From: Clostridiales bacterium
GTDB lineage: Bacteria; Bacillota; Clostridia; Oscillospirales; Acutalibacteraceae
Direction of reading: 5' to 3'
DNA: 8,350 nt
Assembly (NCBI GenBank): GCA_020859725.1
Contig: JAJBVR010000180.1
Span: forward strand, 1-8,350
Positions 1 through 6,240 of this stretch are shown one piece after another. The translations under genes and the position numbers were made by a program. Position 1 is the stretch's first letter. Each line of letters opens with the position of its first letter. The notes under the pieces are model-generated. The model made no database searches, was not told where the DNA came from, and saw only the letters and a list, made by a program, of their open reading frames with translations.

Positions 1-128
1 TCCATCACTATGGATATTCTTTTTACTATTGCAGTTTCATTTTACAATGCGCCTTTAAATTTATAATAAAATTATAATATAAAAAATATATAATAAAATT
101 CATATAAAAAACTGAAATATTAATTGCA

Positions 129-175
129 ATGAAAATAAAATCAGCGGAAAGAAACAAATTTCAAACCGCTGATTT
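129..175 (-). terminator. Rho-independent terminator ending the five-gene operon
   Basis: On the minus strand a 10-bp perfect stem (AAATCAGCGG paired with CCGCTGATTT, plus-strand arms at 138-147 and 166-175) encloses an 18-nt loop in which GAAA and TTTC can pair further. A T-rich run, TTTTATTTT, follows the stem. It lies 5 bp past the stop of the last SCP2-like gene, where the end of the operon is expected. The U tract is interrupted by one A, so termination strength is uncertain. Confidence 0.8.
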
Positions 176-180
176 ATTAA

Positions 181-975
181 TTATTTAGCAAGATCGCCCA
201 CAATCATCATATAATCGCCTATCATGGCTCCAAATTCCGGAGCGCCTTCCATTATAAGCTGCTTATCCTTAGTCATCTGAAGCATATCGCCTGTGCCCAA
301 AAGAATCATCAGCGCATGCTGCGCCGTATCAAATTTCATACAGAAAAATGGTTTTGAACGCTTATATTCGCCTCTGCCCGCACGGGATTTTCCGGCTTTG
401 ACGCGAAGATACGCTGTGCATTCCGGATGATTTTCAACAGCCCACTGATAAACTCTGTCCGGGCTTTTAAGCGCCCAATCGTGAATATCGGGATGACCCA
501 TTTTGTTAAGCTGGCTTATACCGCTTGACAGCAGGTAAAAATAAAGCTTGCAAAGTAAAAGGCAAAGATTTTCATCTTCAGGAGGTTCTTTAATTCCGAG
601 CAGACTGCTCATTTTTAAAAGAACCGCCATAAATTTAATAAACTTTCCGAAGGATTTTATTTTCATTTTCGGAAGCTTGCTCATATCGCCCTTCATAAAC
701 GCGTTCATTTTTTCCATAGAGGAAAATTCCAATTCCGCGTCAATTTTATTTTGACCGAAATATTCACCGAGTTTGCAGGACCATTCACCGTTTTCAACAA
801 CAAAATGCACTGCTTCCTTATCCTGTGCGTTAACCTTTGCCGAAACCTGATAAACCGCATTTATTCCTTTAAATTTTTCTGCAAGCTCCGGAACATCAGT
901 GGCAATGGTTTTCATAAGAGGCAAAGCCCCTGCCATAAATATTTTATTTGTATAACGAGTTAAATCGCTTGCCAT
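181..975 (-). CDS. SCP2-like two-domain protein B, last gene of the operon
   Basis: This is a 264-residue protein with no signal peptide, so probably cytoplasmic. Residues about 30-125 resemble an SCP2 sterol-carrier fold: a strand pair around GINAVYQVSAKV and VHFVVENGEWSCKLG, an acidic strand IDAELEFSS, then helix and glycine segments. A hydrophobic helical linker (about 110-155) leads to a second SCP2-like half (about 185-264) ending in the usual strand-helix pattern (MKFDTAQHALMILLG, then IMEGAPEF). It aligns by eye over its whole length with the first gene of this operon, so the two are paralogues. SCP2 folds generally bind lipids or other hydrophobic molecules; the ligand here is unknown. 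An AAAGGA ribosome binding site lies 10 nt before the ATG, and the gene follows the transketolase C-subunit by 46 bp. A linker stretch near residues 195-208 (GKSRAGRGEYKRSK) is strongly basic. The fold call is moderate; the function is not known. Confidence 0.75.
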   Translation of the reverse strand: MASDLTRYTNKIFMAGALPLMKTIATDVPELAEKFKGINAVYQVSAKVNAQDKEAVHFVVENGEWSCKLGEYFGQNKIDAELEFSSMEKMNAFMKGDMSKLPKMKIKSFGKFIKFMAVLLKMSSLLGIKEPPEDENLCLLLCKLYFYLLSSGISQLNKMGHPDIHDWALKSPDRVYQWAVENHPECTAYLRVKAGKSRAGRGEYKRSKPFFCMKFDTAQHALMILLGTGDMLQMTKDKQLIMEGAPEFGAMIGDYMMIVGDLAK

Positions 976-1021
976 AATAACACAATCCTTTCGACTTTGA
1001 TTTCAAAACAATAAACCGGAG

Positions 1022-2035
1022 TTAGAATTCATCATCCCAAGCATCGTCTGCTTCAAAATCACGGTGCATTACCTCTGCGATTGCTTCCGAGATGCCGTTA
1101 GCGTCTATTTTTGCAATAGACATTAAATCCTCATGCAAGCCAATAGTAGAAAATTCATCCTGATGACCAAGCATTTTAAAGGCGCAGGCTTTGCCGCTTT
1201 TGGCAACAACATCTGCCACAGCAGAACCCAGACCGCCCATAACCGTGTGATCCTCAACCGTTATTATTCTTCTTGTATCCATAACGGCCGCCATAACGGC
1301 TTCCTCATCAATGGGCTTTATTGTGTGCATATTAATTACACGAACCTTAACACCGGCATCCGCGTCAGCCATCTGAGCCGCTTGCAAGGCCTGATAAACG
1401 CATGAGCCGCACGCTATTACGGTAATATCCGTGCCCTCGTTCATTATTTTTGCTTTTCCTACCTCAAAATTACAATCCTCAAGATTTTTATAAATAATCT
1501 GATCAAATCCGCGGTTAATACGTATGTAAACGGGACCGTCGGTTGAATACGCCGCTTTAACAGCGTGATAGGTTTCAGCGCCGTCACAAGGGCAAATAAC
1601 CGTCATATGAGGCAGACTTCTCATACACGCCATATCAATAAGTGCATGGTGGGTTGAACCTGCCTGACCGAAAGAAGTGCCGGCATGGGTTGCAATTATT
1701 TTAACAGGAACATTCTGATAACATATATCGGTGTGGATCTGATCCAGCGAACGCGCCGCAGTAAAAATAGCAAATGTTGAGGCAAAAGGAACAAGACCGT
1801 TTTTAGCCAGTCCCGCCGCCACTCCGAACATATTTTGCTCTGCTATTCCAACATTAAAAAATCTATCCGGGAATTTTTCACCAAACATACCTATTTTTGT
1901 TGATTTTGCAAGATCCGCCGTTAACGCAACAACCTCGCCGTGCTCCTCTCCGAGTTCACAAAGCGCTTTTCCGTAATACTCGGCAGTTGAAAGCTGAGTG
2001 GTTTCAGTCATAGTATAAGTCATACCGCTTGCCAT
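1022..2035 (-). CDS. Transketolase, C-terminal (pyrimidine-binding plus C-terminal domain) subunit
   Basis: This 337-residue protein is the second half of a split transketolase. It transfers a two-carbon ketol unit between a ketose and an aldehyde, using thiamine diphosphate shared with the N-subunit encoded just upstream. Residues about 13-180 are the pyrimidine-binding domain: DLAKST at 41-46, then NVGIAEQNM with E66 as the expected cofactor-activating glutamate, and the acceptor-site loop at 116-130 with H117 and H129. Residues about 200-320 are the C-terminal transketolase domain. The tail is acidic (DFEADDAWDDEF). The loop reads GQAGSTHH where E. coli TktA has GEDGPTHQ, so the acceptor-reading aspartate appears replaced by A125. 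The usual arginine of the N-terminal TREAYG-like motif is A18. The start is set by AAGGAGG, 8 nt upstream, inside the last codons of the N-subunit gene. The fold is certain; the sugar or aldehyde substrate is not. Confidence 0.93.
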   Translation of the reverse strand: MASGMTYTMTETTQLSTAEYYGKALCELGEEHGEVVALTADLAKSTKIGMFGEKFPDRFFNVGIAEQNMFGVAAGLAKNGLVPFASTFAIFTAARSLDQIHTDICYQNVPVKIIATHAGTSFGQAGSTHHALIDMACMRSLPHMTVICPCDGAETYHAVKAAYSTDGPVYIRINRGFDQIIYKNLEDCNFEVGKAKIMNEGTDITVIACGSCVYQALQAAQMADADAGVKVRVINMHTIKPIDEEAVMAAVMDTRRIITVEDHTVMGGLGSAVADVVAKSGKACAFKMLGHQDEFSTIGLHEDLMSIAKIDANGISEAIAEVMHRDFEADDAWDDEF

Positions 2036-2038
2036 TGA

Positions 2039-2932
2039 TTACGCCTCCTTTTCAGCGCGTACGATACGCGCGTTATAATATTTATCAAGACTTGCATAAC
2101 ATTTTTCTGCTTTTTCATCGTCCAAAGCGCCGTAATGCCAATGATAATTATCTTCCATAAAGTCTATGCCGGCGCCCTTGAAAGTATCCATAACTATAGC
2201 GTAAGGCTGTGAGCCGCCGTTTTTATGATTATTAATTGCGTTTTCAATAGCGCTGTTAAGCTCTTTCATATTTTGACCGTCAATTCTTTCAACCTTAAAG
2301 CCGAAAGCTTCAAATTTTTTATCAATAGGCTCCACCTTCATTTCATCATCAACACGGCCGTCAATCATACATTTATTGTTATCTATCAACACAACAACAT
2401 TTGAAAGCTTAAACTGAGCGGCGGTTTGGGCTGCCTCCCAGTTTGAACCCTCATTAAGTTCTCCGTCTCCGGTAAGAACATAATTCATATAATCTACGCC
2501 CTTTACTCTACCCGCAAGCGCGAAACCGCACGCCAATGAAAGTCCGTGCCCCAAAGAGCCGCTGGAGCAGTCAACACCTTTGATTTTATTGCAGTCAAGG
2601 TGCATTCCGAATTTAGAGCCTGTAAGATTGAAATTATGAAGCCCCTCAACATCCATAAATCCGTAATTACAGATAACCGGAGCGTATCCTACTGCGGCAT
2701 GACCTTTAGAGAGAACAAACCTGTCTCTGTCCTCCATATCGGGATTATTGACGTCTAACTTCATAAAGCGATGATAAAGTATTGTCATAGCGTCCATAGC
2801 GCTCATAGCGCCGCCTATGTGGCCGGAGCCACCCAAAATTGTTGTTTGAACCGTTAGACGCCTTAATTCATCCGCCTTTTTTTCAAGACGAAGCCATTCG
2901 TCTTTATCAAACGGCTTATAATTTGCTGGCAT
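2039..2932 (-). CDS. Transketolase, N-terminal (TPP/Mg-binding) subunit
   Basis: This 297-residue protein is the first half of a split transketolase and is expected to form a heteromer with the next gene product; together they total 634 residues, close to a full-length enzyme. Visible motifs are GSGHIGG (H38), SKGHAA (H78), SSGSLGHG (H129) and the TPP-Mg motif GDGELNEG (D156) ending at LIDNN (N186), with a late FKGAG...HWH segment (about 251-266). These correspond to the cofactor- and donor-contacting histidines of transketolase, so the enzyme should be active. The canonical GHP near E. coli TktA H100 reads MHLD here, with H111 kept. AAGGAGG lies 7 nt before the ATG, and the gene stops 3 bp before its partner. 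Split transketolases serve many roles (pentose phosphate, apulose-phosphate, sulfo-sugar, amino-sugar pathways), so the fold alone does not fix the pathway. Confidence 0.95.
   Translation of the reverse strand: MPANYKPFDKDEWLRLEKKADELRRLTVQTTILGGSGHIGGAMSAMDAMTILYHRFMKLDVNNPDMEDRDRFVLSKGHAAVGYAPVICNYGFMDVEGLHNFNLTGSKFGMHLDCNKIKGVDCSSGSLGHGLSLACGFALAGRVKGVDYMNYVLTGDGELNEGSNWEAAQTAAQFKLSNVVVLIDNNKCMIDGRVDDEMKVEPIDKKFEAFGFKVERIDGQNMKELNSAIENAINNHKNGGSQPYAIVMDTFKGAGIDFMEDNYHWHYGALDDEKAEKCYASLDKYYNARIVRAEKEA
2044..2050 (-). promoter_or_regulatory. Ribosome binding site of the transketolase C-subunit, embedded in the N-subunit gene
   Basis: A perfect AAGGAGG lies within the last codons of the N-subunit gene (the residues before its TAA are EKEA), 8 nt before the ATG of the C-subunit. 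The two genes are 3 bp apart. This arrangement fixes the start codon and suggests translational coupling, which would help make the two halves of one enzyme in equal amounts. Confidence 0.85.
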
Positions 2933-2972
2933 AAATTTTCCTCCTTAAAAATATAAAACCAAATTAATTTAA

Positions 2973-4247
2973 TTACTTTAATTCTTCCCTTTCAGGATGA
3001 TTGGCGGCAACAACACCGAAAGCGTCTTCGGCAATGTCTATTGCCAGCTTAATATCATCATCGGTTATTGAAGCATTTATAAAATGATTATGATGCGATG
3101 CCAAGAAAAGTCCCCTGGAAACGCATTCAGCTACCCATTCCTGATGCAGCATAAGACTGTTATCATTTGCAATTCTCAAATAAAACAGCGCCGGTTCCCC
3201 GGAAACAACAAGATCAAAACCATGTTCACTCGCCGCGGCTGAAAATCCCTCTGTAATCTTTGTTCCTATTTTTCTGAACATATTGGGAATATCAAGTCTT
3301 TTCATTTTTGGTATGCAGGCAAGGCAGGCGGCAAAAGGCTCGGCGCTCATCCAATAGGAGCCTGTATATGTTACCGAAGAAGCTGTGCTTTTCATATGCT
3401 CGCCGCCGCATACGGCAGACATATTATAGCCGTTTGCAAGCGCCTTACAGAAGCATATCAAATCCGCCTTGATTCCGTAATAATGGTCTGAACCCGCAAT
3501 ATCCAACCGAAATCCTGTTCTTACATCATCAAATATTAAAACTATTCCTCTTTCGTCACAGAATTTACGAACCTCTTTCCAATAATCGGAAGTAGCGCAT
3601 TCATTGTCCTTAAAATTACCGTGATCATATGGCTGTGCAATAAGGCCGGCTACATCGCCGCCGCATTCGTCATAAGCATCTTTAAGCGCTTCAATATCAA
3701 ACCACGGCACAACAATGTTATTCTGCACTTCTTCCGGCAAAATTCCGGGATAGTCTATTTTCTGCGCCCACTGAAAATCGCCGTGGTAGTAGCCCTTAAG
3801 GAAAAGCATCTTTTTCTTTCCGGTGTGGGCTCTTGCACACATAACTGAAAAAGTTGTGGCGTCAGAACCGTTTTTCATAAAAAACGCCCAATCCGCCGAA
3901 GCAACAGTTTCTTTAAGCAATTCCGCGCATTCAACCATTTTGTATGACGGGGATGTGGTGCAGTTGCCTGTTTTGAGCTGTTCTATAGCGGCTCTGTCCA
4001 CATCATCATCGCAGTATCCGAGAACATTCGGACCGTAAGCGCACATTAAATCCAAATATTTATTTCCGTCTACATCCCAAAAATATGTACCCTTGGCATG
4101 ATCGCTCATCAAAGGCCATTTGCTTATAGGCAAAAACAGCCCTTCGCTCGGGCCGAGATGCCCGTAAACACCGGATGGAATAGCATTAAGCGCTCTGTCA
4201 AACCAAACACGGCTTTTATCATGTTTATATTCAGGATATTTACTCAT
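2973..4247 (-). CDS. Class III PLP aminotransferase, glutamate-1-semialdehyde aminomutase-like
   Basis: This 424-residue protein is a fold-type I, class III PLP enzyme. The internal-aldimine lysine is K268 in FCKALANGYN. D240 of IFDDVRTGFR should contact the pyridine nitrogen; the next residue is D241 where the family usually has Glu. KNGSDATT (125-132) is the phosphate-cup motif, and GYYHG (152-156) matches the cofactor-stacking GYHG of the family. It is close in style to HemL and to aminotransferases of sugar and secondary-metabolite clusters, but no haem gene is nearby and the KNGSDA motif differs from the NSGTEA of HemL. It probably transaminates, or moves an amino group on, an aldehyde or ketone made or used by the adjacent transketolase; that is inference from context. 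GGAGG lies 8 nt before the ATG, directly after the TAG of the upstream gene (15-bp gap). The class is secure; the substrate is unknown. Confidence 0.9.
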   Translation of the reverse strand: MSKYPEYKHDKSRVWFDRALNAIPSGVYGHLGPSEGLFLPISKWPLMSDHAKGTYFWDVDGNKYLDLMCAYGPNVLGYCDDDVDRAAIEQLKTGNCTTSPSYKMVECAELLKETVASADWAFFMKNGSDATTFSVMCARAHTGKKKMLFLKGYYHGDFQWAQKIDYPGILPEEVQNNIVVPWFDIEALKDAYDECGGDVAGLIAQPYDHGNFKDNECATSDYWKEVRKFCDERGIVLIFDDVRTGFRLDIAGSDHYYGIKADLICFCKALANGYNMSAVCGGEHMKSTASSVTYTGSYWMSAEPFAACLACIPKMKRLDIPNMFRKIGTKITEGFSAAASEHGFDLVVSGEPALFYLRIANDNSLMLHQEWVAECVSRGLFLASHHNHFINASITDDDIKLAIDIAEDAFGVVAANHPEREELK

Positions 4248-4262
4248 AATCTTTTCCTCCCA

Positions 4263-5027
4263 CTAAGCCAAATAAACGGCGACTCTGTCAAGAATCCTGT
4301 TAAGATTATCAACCATTGAAATCATACCCGCCATATAAATATTGCCCTTGCAAAGCTCCGCTATTGTAGAAACCGTGCCGTTAAATAAACCGTTTGCCAA
4401 ATCCACGCTTGCAAACTCCATTATTGCCCTCGGTGATTCGGCTTTTTCCTTAATTGTGGTGAATTTATGGTTTTTAACGTAAACAGTTGCATAGCAAACA
4501 TTTTTTATACCCATGGAAATTTTTCCGTCCACAGTACTCTGCGCGGTAAACATTGAAATGGAATCCGAATTTGCAAGCGCTGAAATAGCCCCCGCTATAG
4601 TGTAAAAAGTAAGTATTGTTGATTCTTCAAAAAAAGCTCTGTTTTTCAAATCATCGGCGGACGGTCTTAACAGCTTTGTAAGTCTGTCTGCAAGCTTTGT
4701 AAAAGGCCCAAGCAGAAAAGAAAGCACCTGCACCACGCCTTTTACCGGAATACCCGGCTTGCTGCTATCAATAAGCTCGTTAAATTTGCCTGGAGATTTA
4801 AAATTCATCTTACAGGTGCAGCCTGCCGATCCATCTGTAAATTTACAGCCGCTTTTAGAAAAATGAAATGTGCCGCAAGGTCCGTTTTCAACATCAAAGC
4901 AAAGTGAAACGGGAGATTTAAGACCTGAAAGGATTATTTTAGCCTCATCATCAATTTCACATAATTTTTCAAGAGTTGCAAGAACACCGTACATATTCAC
5001 ATATGCCATAGCCTTTGCTTCTTTCAA
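4263..5027 (-). CDS. SCP2-like two-domain protein A, first gene of the operon (TTG start)
   Basis: This is a 254-residue protein starting at TTG. AAGGAGG sits 7 nt upstream of that TTG. The longer in-frame ATG at 5099 overlaps the promoter -35 box, and the internal ATG at 5009 is too far from the ribosome binding site. Residues about 30-120 look like an SCP2 half (VSLCFDVENG, then CKMNFKSPGKF and a hydrophobic helix VVQVLSFLLGPFTKLADRL). Residues about 170-254 form a second half (ATVYVKN, RAIMEFASVDLANGLFNG, IYMAGMISMVDNLNRIL). It aligns by eye with the last gene of the operon and shares its architecture, so I call them paralogues. No signal peptide is seen. The first half holds five cysteines at 43, 51, 61, 70 and 72, which the paralogue lacks. 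Hydrophobic-ligand binding or delivery is the family-based guess. It could instead be a scaffold without a ligand. Confidence 0.72.
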   Translation of the reverse strand: MKEAKAMAYVNMYGVLATLEKLCEIDDEAKIILSGLKSPVSLCFDVENGPCGTFHFSKSGCKFTDGSAGCTCKMNFKSPGKFNELIDSSKPGIPVKGVVQVLSFLLGPFTKLADRLTKLLRPSADDLKNRAFFEESTILTFYTIAGAISALANSDSISMFTAQSTVDGKISMGIKNVCYATVYVKNHKFTTIKEKAESPRAIMEFASVDLANGLFNGTVSTIAELCKGNIYMAGMISMVDNLNRILDRVAVYLA

Positions 5028-5034
5028 AACAATT

Positions 5035-5041
5035 CCTCCTT
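5035..5041 (-). promoter_or_regulatory. Ribosome binding site that selects the TTG start of the first operon gene
   Basis: A perfect AAGGAGG lies 7 nt before TTG at 5027. No ATG in this frame lies at a workable distance: the ATG at 5009 would need a 25-nt spacer, and the one at 5099 is upstream of the predicted transcript start. Confidence 0.8.
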
Positions 5042-5070
5042 CTGTATTATAATACAAATAATCTTTGATA

Positions 5071-5099
5071 ATTATATCACATATACTGAAATACATCAA
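5071..5099 (-). promoter_or_regulatory. Housekeeping-sigma promoter for the five-gene operon
   Basis: On the minus strand TTGATG (5099-5094) is followed after exactly 17 bp by TATAAT (5076-5071). The -10 box is perfect and is preceded by TG plus one base, the extended -10 signal. The transcript should begin near 5064, leaving a leader of under 40 nt with no room for a riboswitch or T-box. No operator palindrome is obvious. A second TATAAT (5051-5046) has no good -35 partner. Confidence 0.75.
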
Positions 5100-5150
5100 T
5101 TCAAAAGAATAACAAAATTTAGATTTTTATTTGGTAATATTAAATAAAAA

Positions 5151-5170
5151 GACGGGAAAAGACGGGAAAA
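5151..5170. repeat. Tandem 10-bp duplication
   Basis: The decamer GACGGGAAAA occurs twice in direct succession, just beyond the trpS terminator stem and partly within its T-rich tail on the minus strand. It could be a simple slippage duplication. It gives the terminator a second, spaced T run (TTTTCCCGTCTTTT). Confidence 0.9.
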
Positions 5171-5192
5171 CGGCGCCTGAACAGCGCCGTTT
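5160..5192 (-). terminator. Rho-independent terminator after trpS
   Basis: On the minus strand AAACGGCGC pairs with GCGCCGTTT (arms at 5184-5192 and 5168-5176) around a 7-nt loop, TGTTCAG. TTTT and then further T runs follow. The stem is GC-rich in its centre and starts 3 bp past the trpS stop codon. It separates the trpS unit from the promoter of the following operon. Confidence 0.85.
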
Positions 5193-5195
5193 ACA

Positions 5196-6209
5196 TTATA
5201 GTAAGAATCCCACTTTTTTCATTGCCTTATCAAGAATACGCTGAGAAATACAAATTGCTTTTTCCCTGCCTGCTTTTTGGCATTCTTTTAAATAATCCTT
5301 TTCCGAAATCAGGCGGTTAAATCTTTCCTGAACAGGCGCCAATTCCTCAACAACCGCTTCGCCTACCGCCTTTTTAAAATCGCCGTAACCTTTACCCGCA
5401 AACTCATTTTCAATTTCGGCAACGGGTTTTCCTGTAACAGCAGAATAAATGGTTATTAAATTATTAACTCCGTCCTTACCGGGAGCAAAGCGAACGCACA
5501 TTTCACTGTCTGTAACGGCAGATTTAAATTTTTTCATAATTGTTTCGGGAGAATCGGTTAAATAAATTGTGCCCTTGGGGTTGGTATCCGATTTGCTCAT
5601 TTTTTTTGCCGGATTCTGCAAACTCATAACTCTTGCTCCGTTTTTAGGTATGTATGCCTGAGGAACGGTAAAAACATTTCCGTAAATACCGTTAAATTGC
5701 TCGGCGATATCCCGTGTTATCTCAAGATGCTGCTTCTGATCGGCCCCTACGGGAACAATATCTGCTTTATACAGAAGAATATCTGCCGCCATAAGGCACG
5801 GATAGGTAAAAAGCCCGGCATTGATATTATCCCTATGCTGCGCTGATTTATCCTTAAACTGAGTCATTCTTGAAAGTTCTCCGAACTGAGTGTAGCAATT
5901 AAGTATCCACGCAAGCTGGCAGTGAGCCGGAACCTGTGACTGAATGAAAACTATTCCTTTTTCGGGGTCAAGCCCCAGTGCAAGAAGAATTGCGAAAAGC
6001 TCATCTGTTTGCTTTTTAAGCTTTTGAGGATCCTGGCGAACCGTAATGGAATGAAGATCCGCCACACCGTAAATTGTGTCAAACTCATCCTGAAAAGACG
6101 GCCAGCCTTTCATAGCGCCGAGATAATTTCCGAGAGTTGGAACGGACGTAGGCTGGATTAGCGAAAGGCTTCTTTTCCTTTTACTGGTCTGTGTGTTTGA
6201 ATTTTCCAT
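5196..6209 (-). CDS. trpS: Tryptophanyl-tRNA synthetase
   Basis: This 337-residue class I aminoacyl-tRNA synthetase charges tRNA-Trp with tryptophan, using ATP, in the cytoplasm. The Rossmann-fold signature is present as TLGNYLGA (25-32, the HIGH-equivalent), as is the second signature KKMSKS (202-207). Other family segments are GVADLHSIT (48-56), the YPCLMAADILLYKAD block (136-150) and VGADQKQHLE (154-163). Length and order match bacterial TrpRS throughout. The usual SGIQPTG before the HIGH motif reads SLIQPTS here, a local deviation from the standard enzyme. An AGAAGG ribosome binding site lies 7 nt before the ATG. A short basic extension (TSKRKR) precedes the conserved start of the fold. 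The gene follows the aminotransferase by 31 bp without room for a T-box leader, so it is probably transcribed with the upstream genes. Confidence 0.97.
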   Translation of the reverse strand: MENSNTQTSKRKRSLSLIQPTSVPTLGNYLGAMKGWPSFQDEFDTIYGVADLHSITVRQDPQKLKKQTDELFAILLALGLDPEKGIVFIQSQVPAHCQLAWILNCYTQFGELSRMTQFKDKSAQHRDNINAGLFTYPCLMAADILLYKADIVPVGADQKQHLEITRDIAEQFNGIYGNVFTVPQAYIPKNGARVMSLQNPAKKMSKSDTNPKGTIYLTDSPETIMKKFKSAVTDSEMCVRFAPGKDGVNNLITIYSAVTGKPVAEIENEFAGKGYGDFKKAVGEAVVEELAPVQERFNRLISEKDYLKECQKAGREKAICISQRILDKAMKKVGFLL

Positions 6210-6240
6210 AACAATACCTTCTTATTCTAAAATCTGAAAA

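Noticed and set aside
101..129. Possible minus-strand promoter (TTGCAA, 17 bp, TATATG) after the operon terminator
   Set aside because: The match is weak, the region from 1 to 137 is so AT-rich that such matches arise by chance, and no gene downstream is visible. I see nothing else firm in that stretch.
1022..2932. Assignment of the split transketolase as SqwGH (sulfoquinovose) or AptAB (apiose) enzyme
   Set aside because: No other gene of either pathway (isomerase, kinase, transporter, sulfo-sugar enzymes) lies in the window, so a named pathway would be a guess.
2039..4247. Amino-shikimate (AHBA-type) cluster, which also pairs split transketolase with an aminotransferase
   Set aside because: No DAHP synthase-like, dehydroquinate synthase-like, kinase or AHBA synthase gene is present. 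It is kept only as a general alternative for the substrate being an amino sugar.
548..4319. Several plus-strand open frames of 60-90 codons (for example 548-754, 1133-1405, 3621-3848)
   Set aside because: They lie antisense to confident genes, lack ribosome binding sites and show no recognisable protein motifs. They are shadows of the minus-strand genes.
5028..5099. Extended N-terminus of the first SCP2-like protein from ATG 5099
   Set aside because: The extra codons run through the -35 box, the -10 box and the ribosome binding site, so they would not be in the mRNA from the predicted promoter.
6210..6240. T-box leader for trpS
   Set aside because: Only 31 bp separate trpS from the upstream gene, and no T-box motif or antiterminator is present. 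Any such leader would have to lie outside the window.
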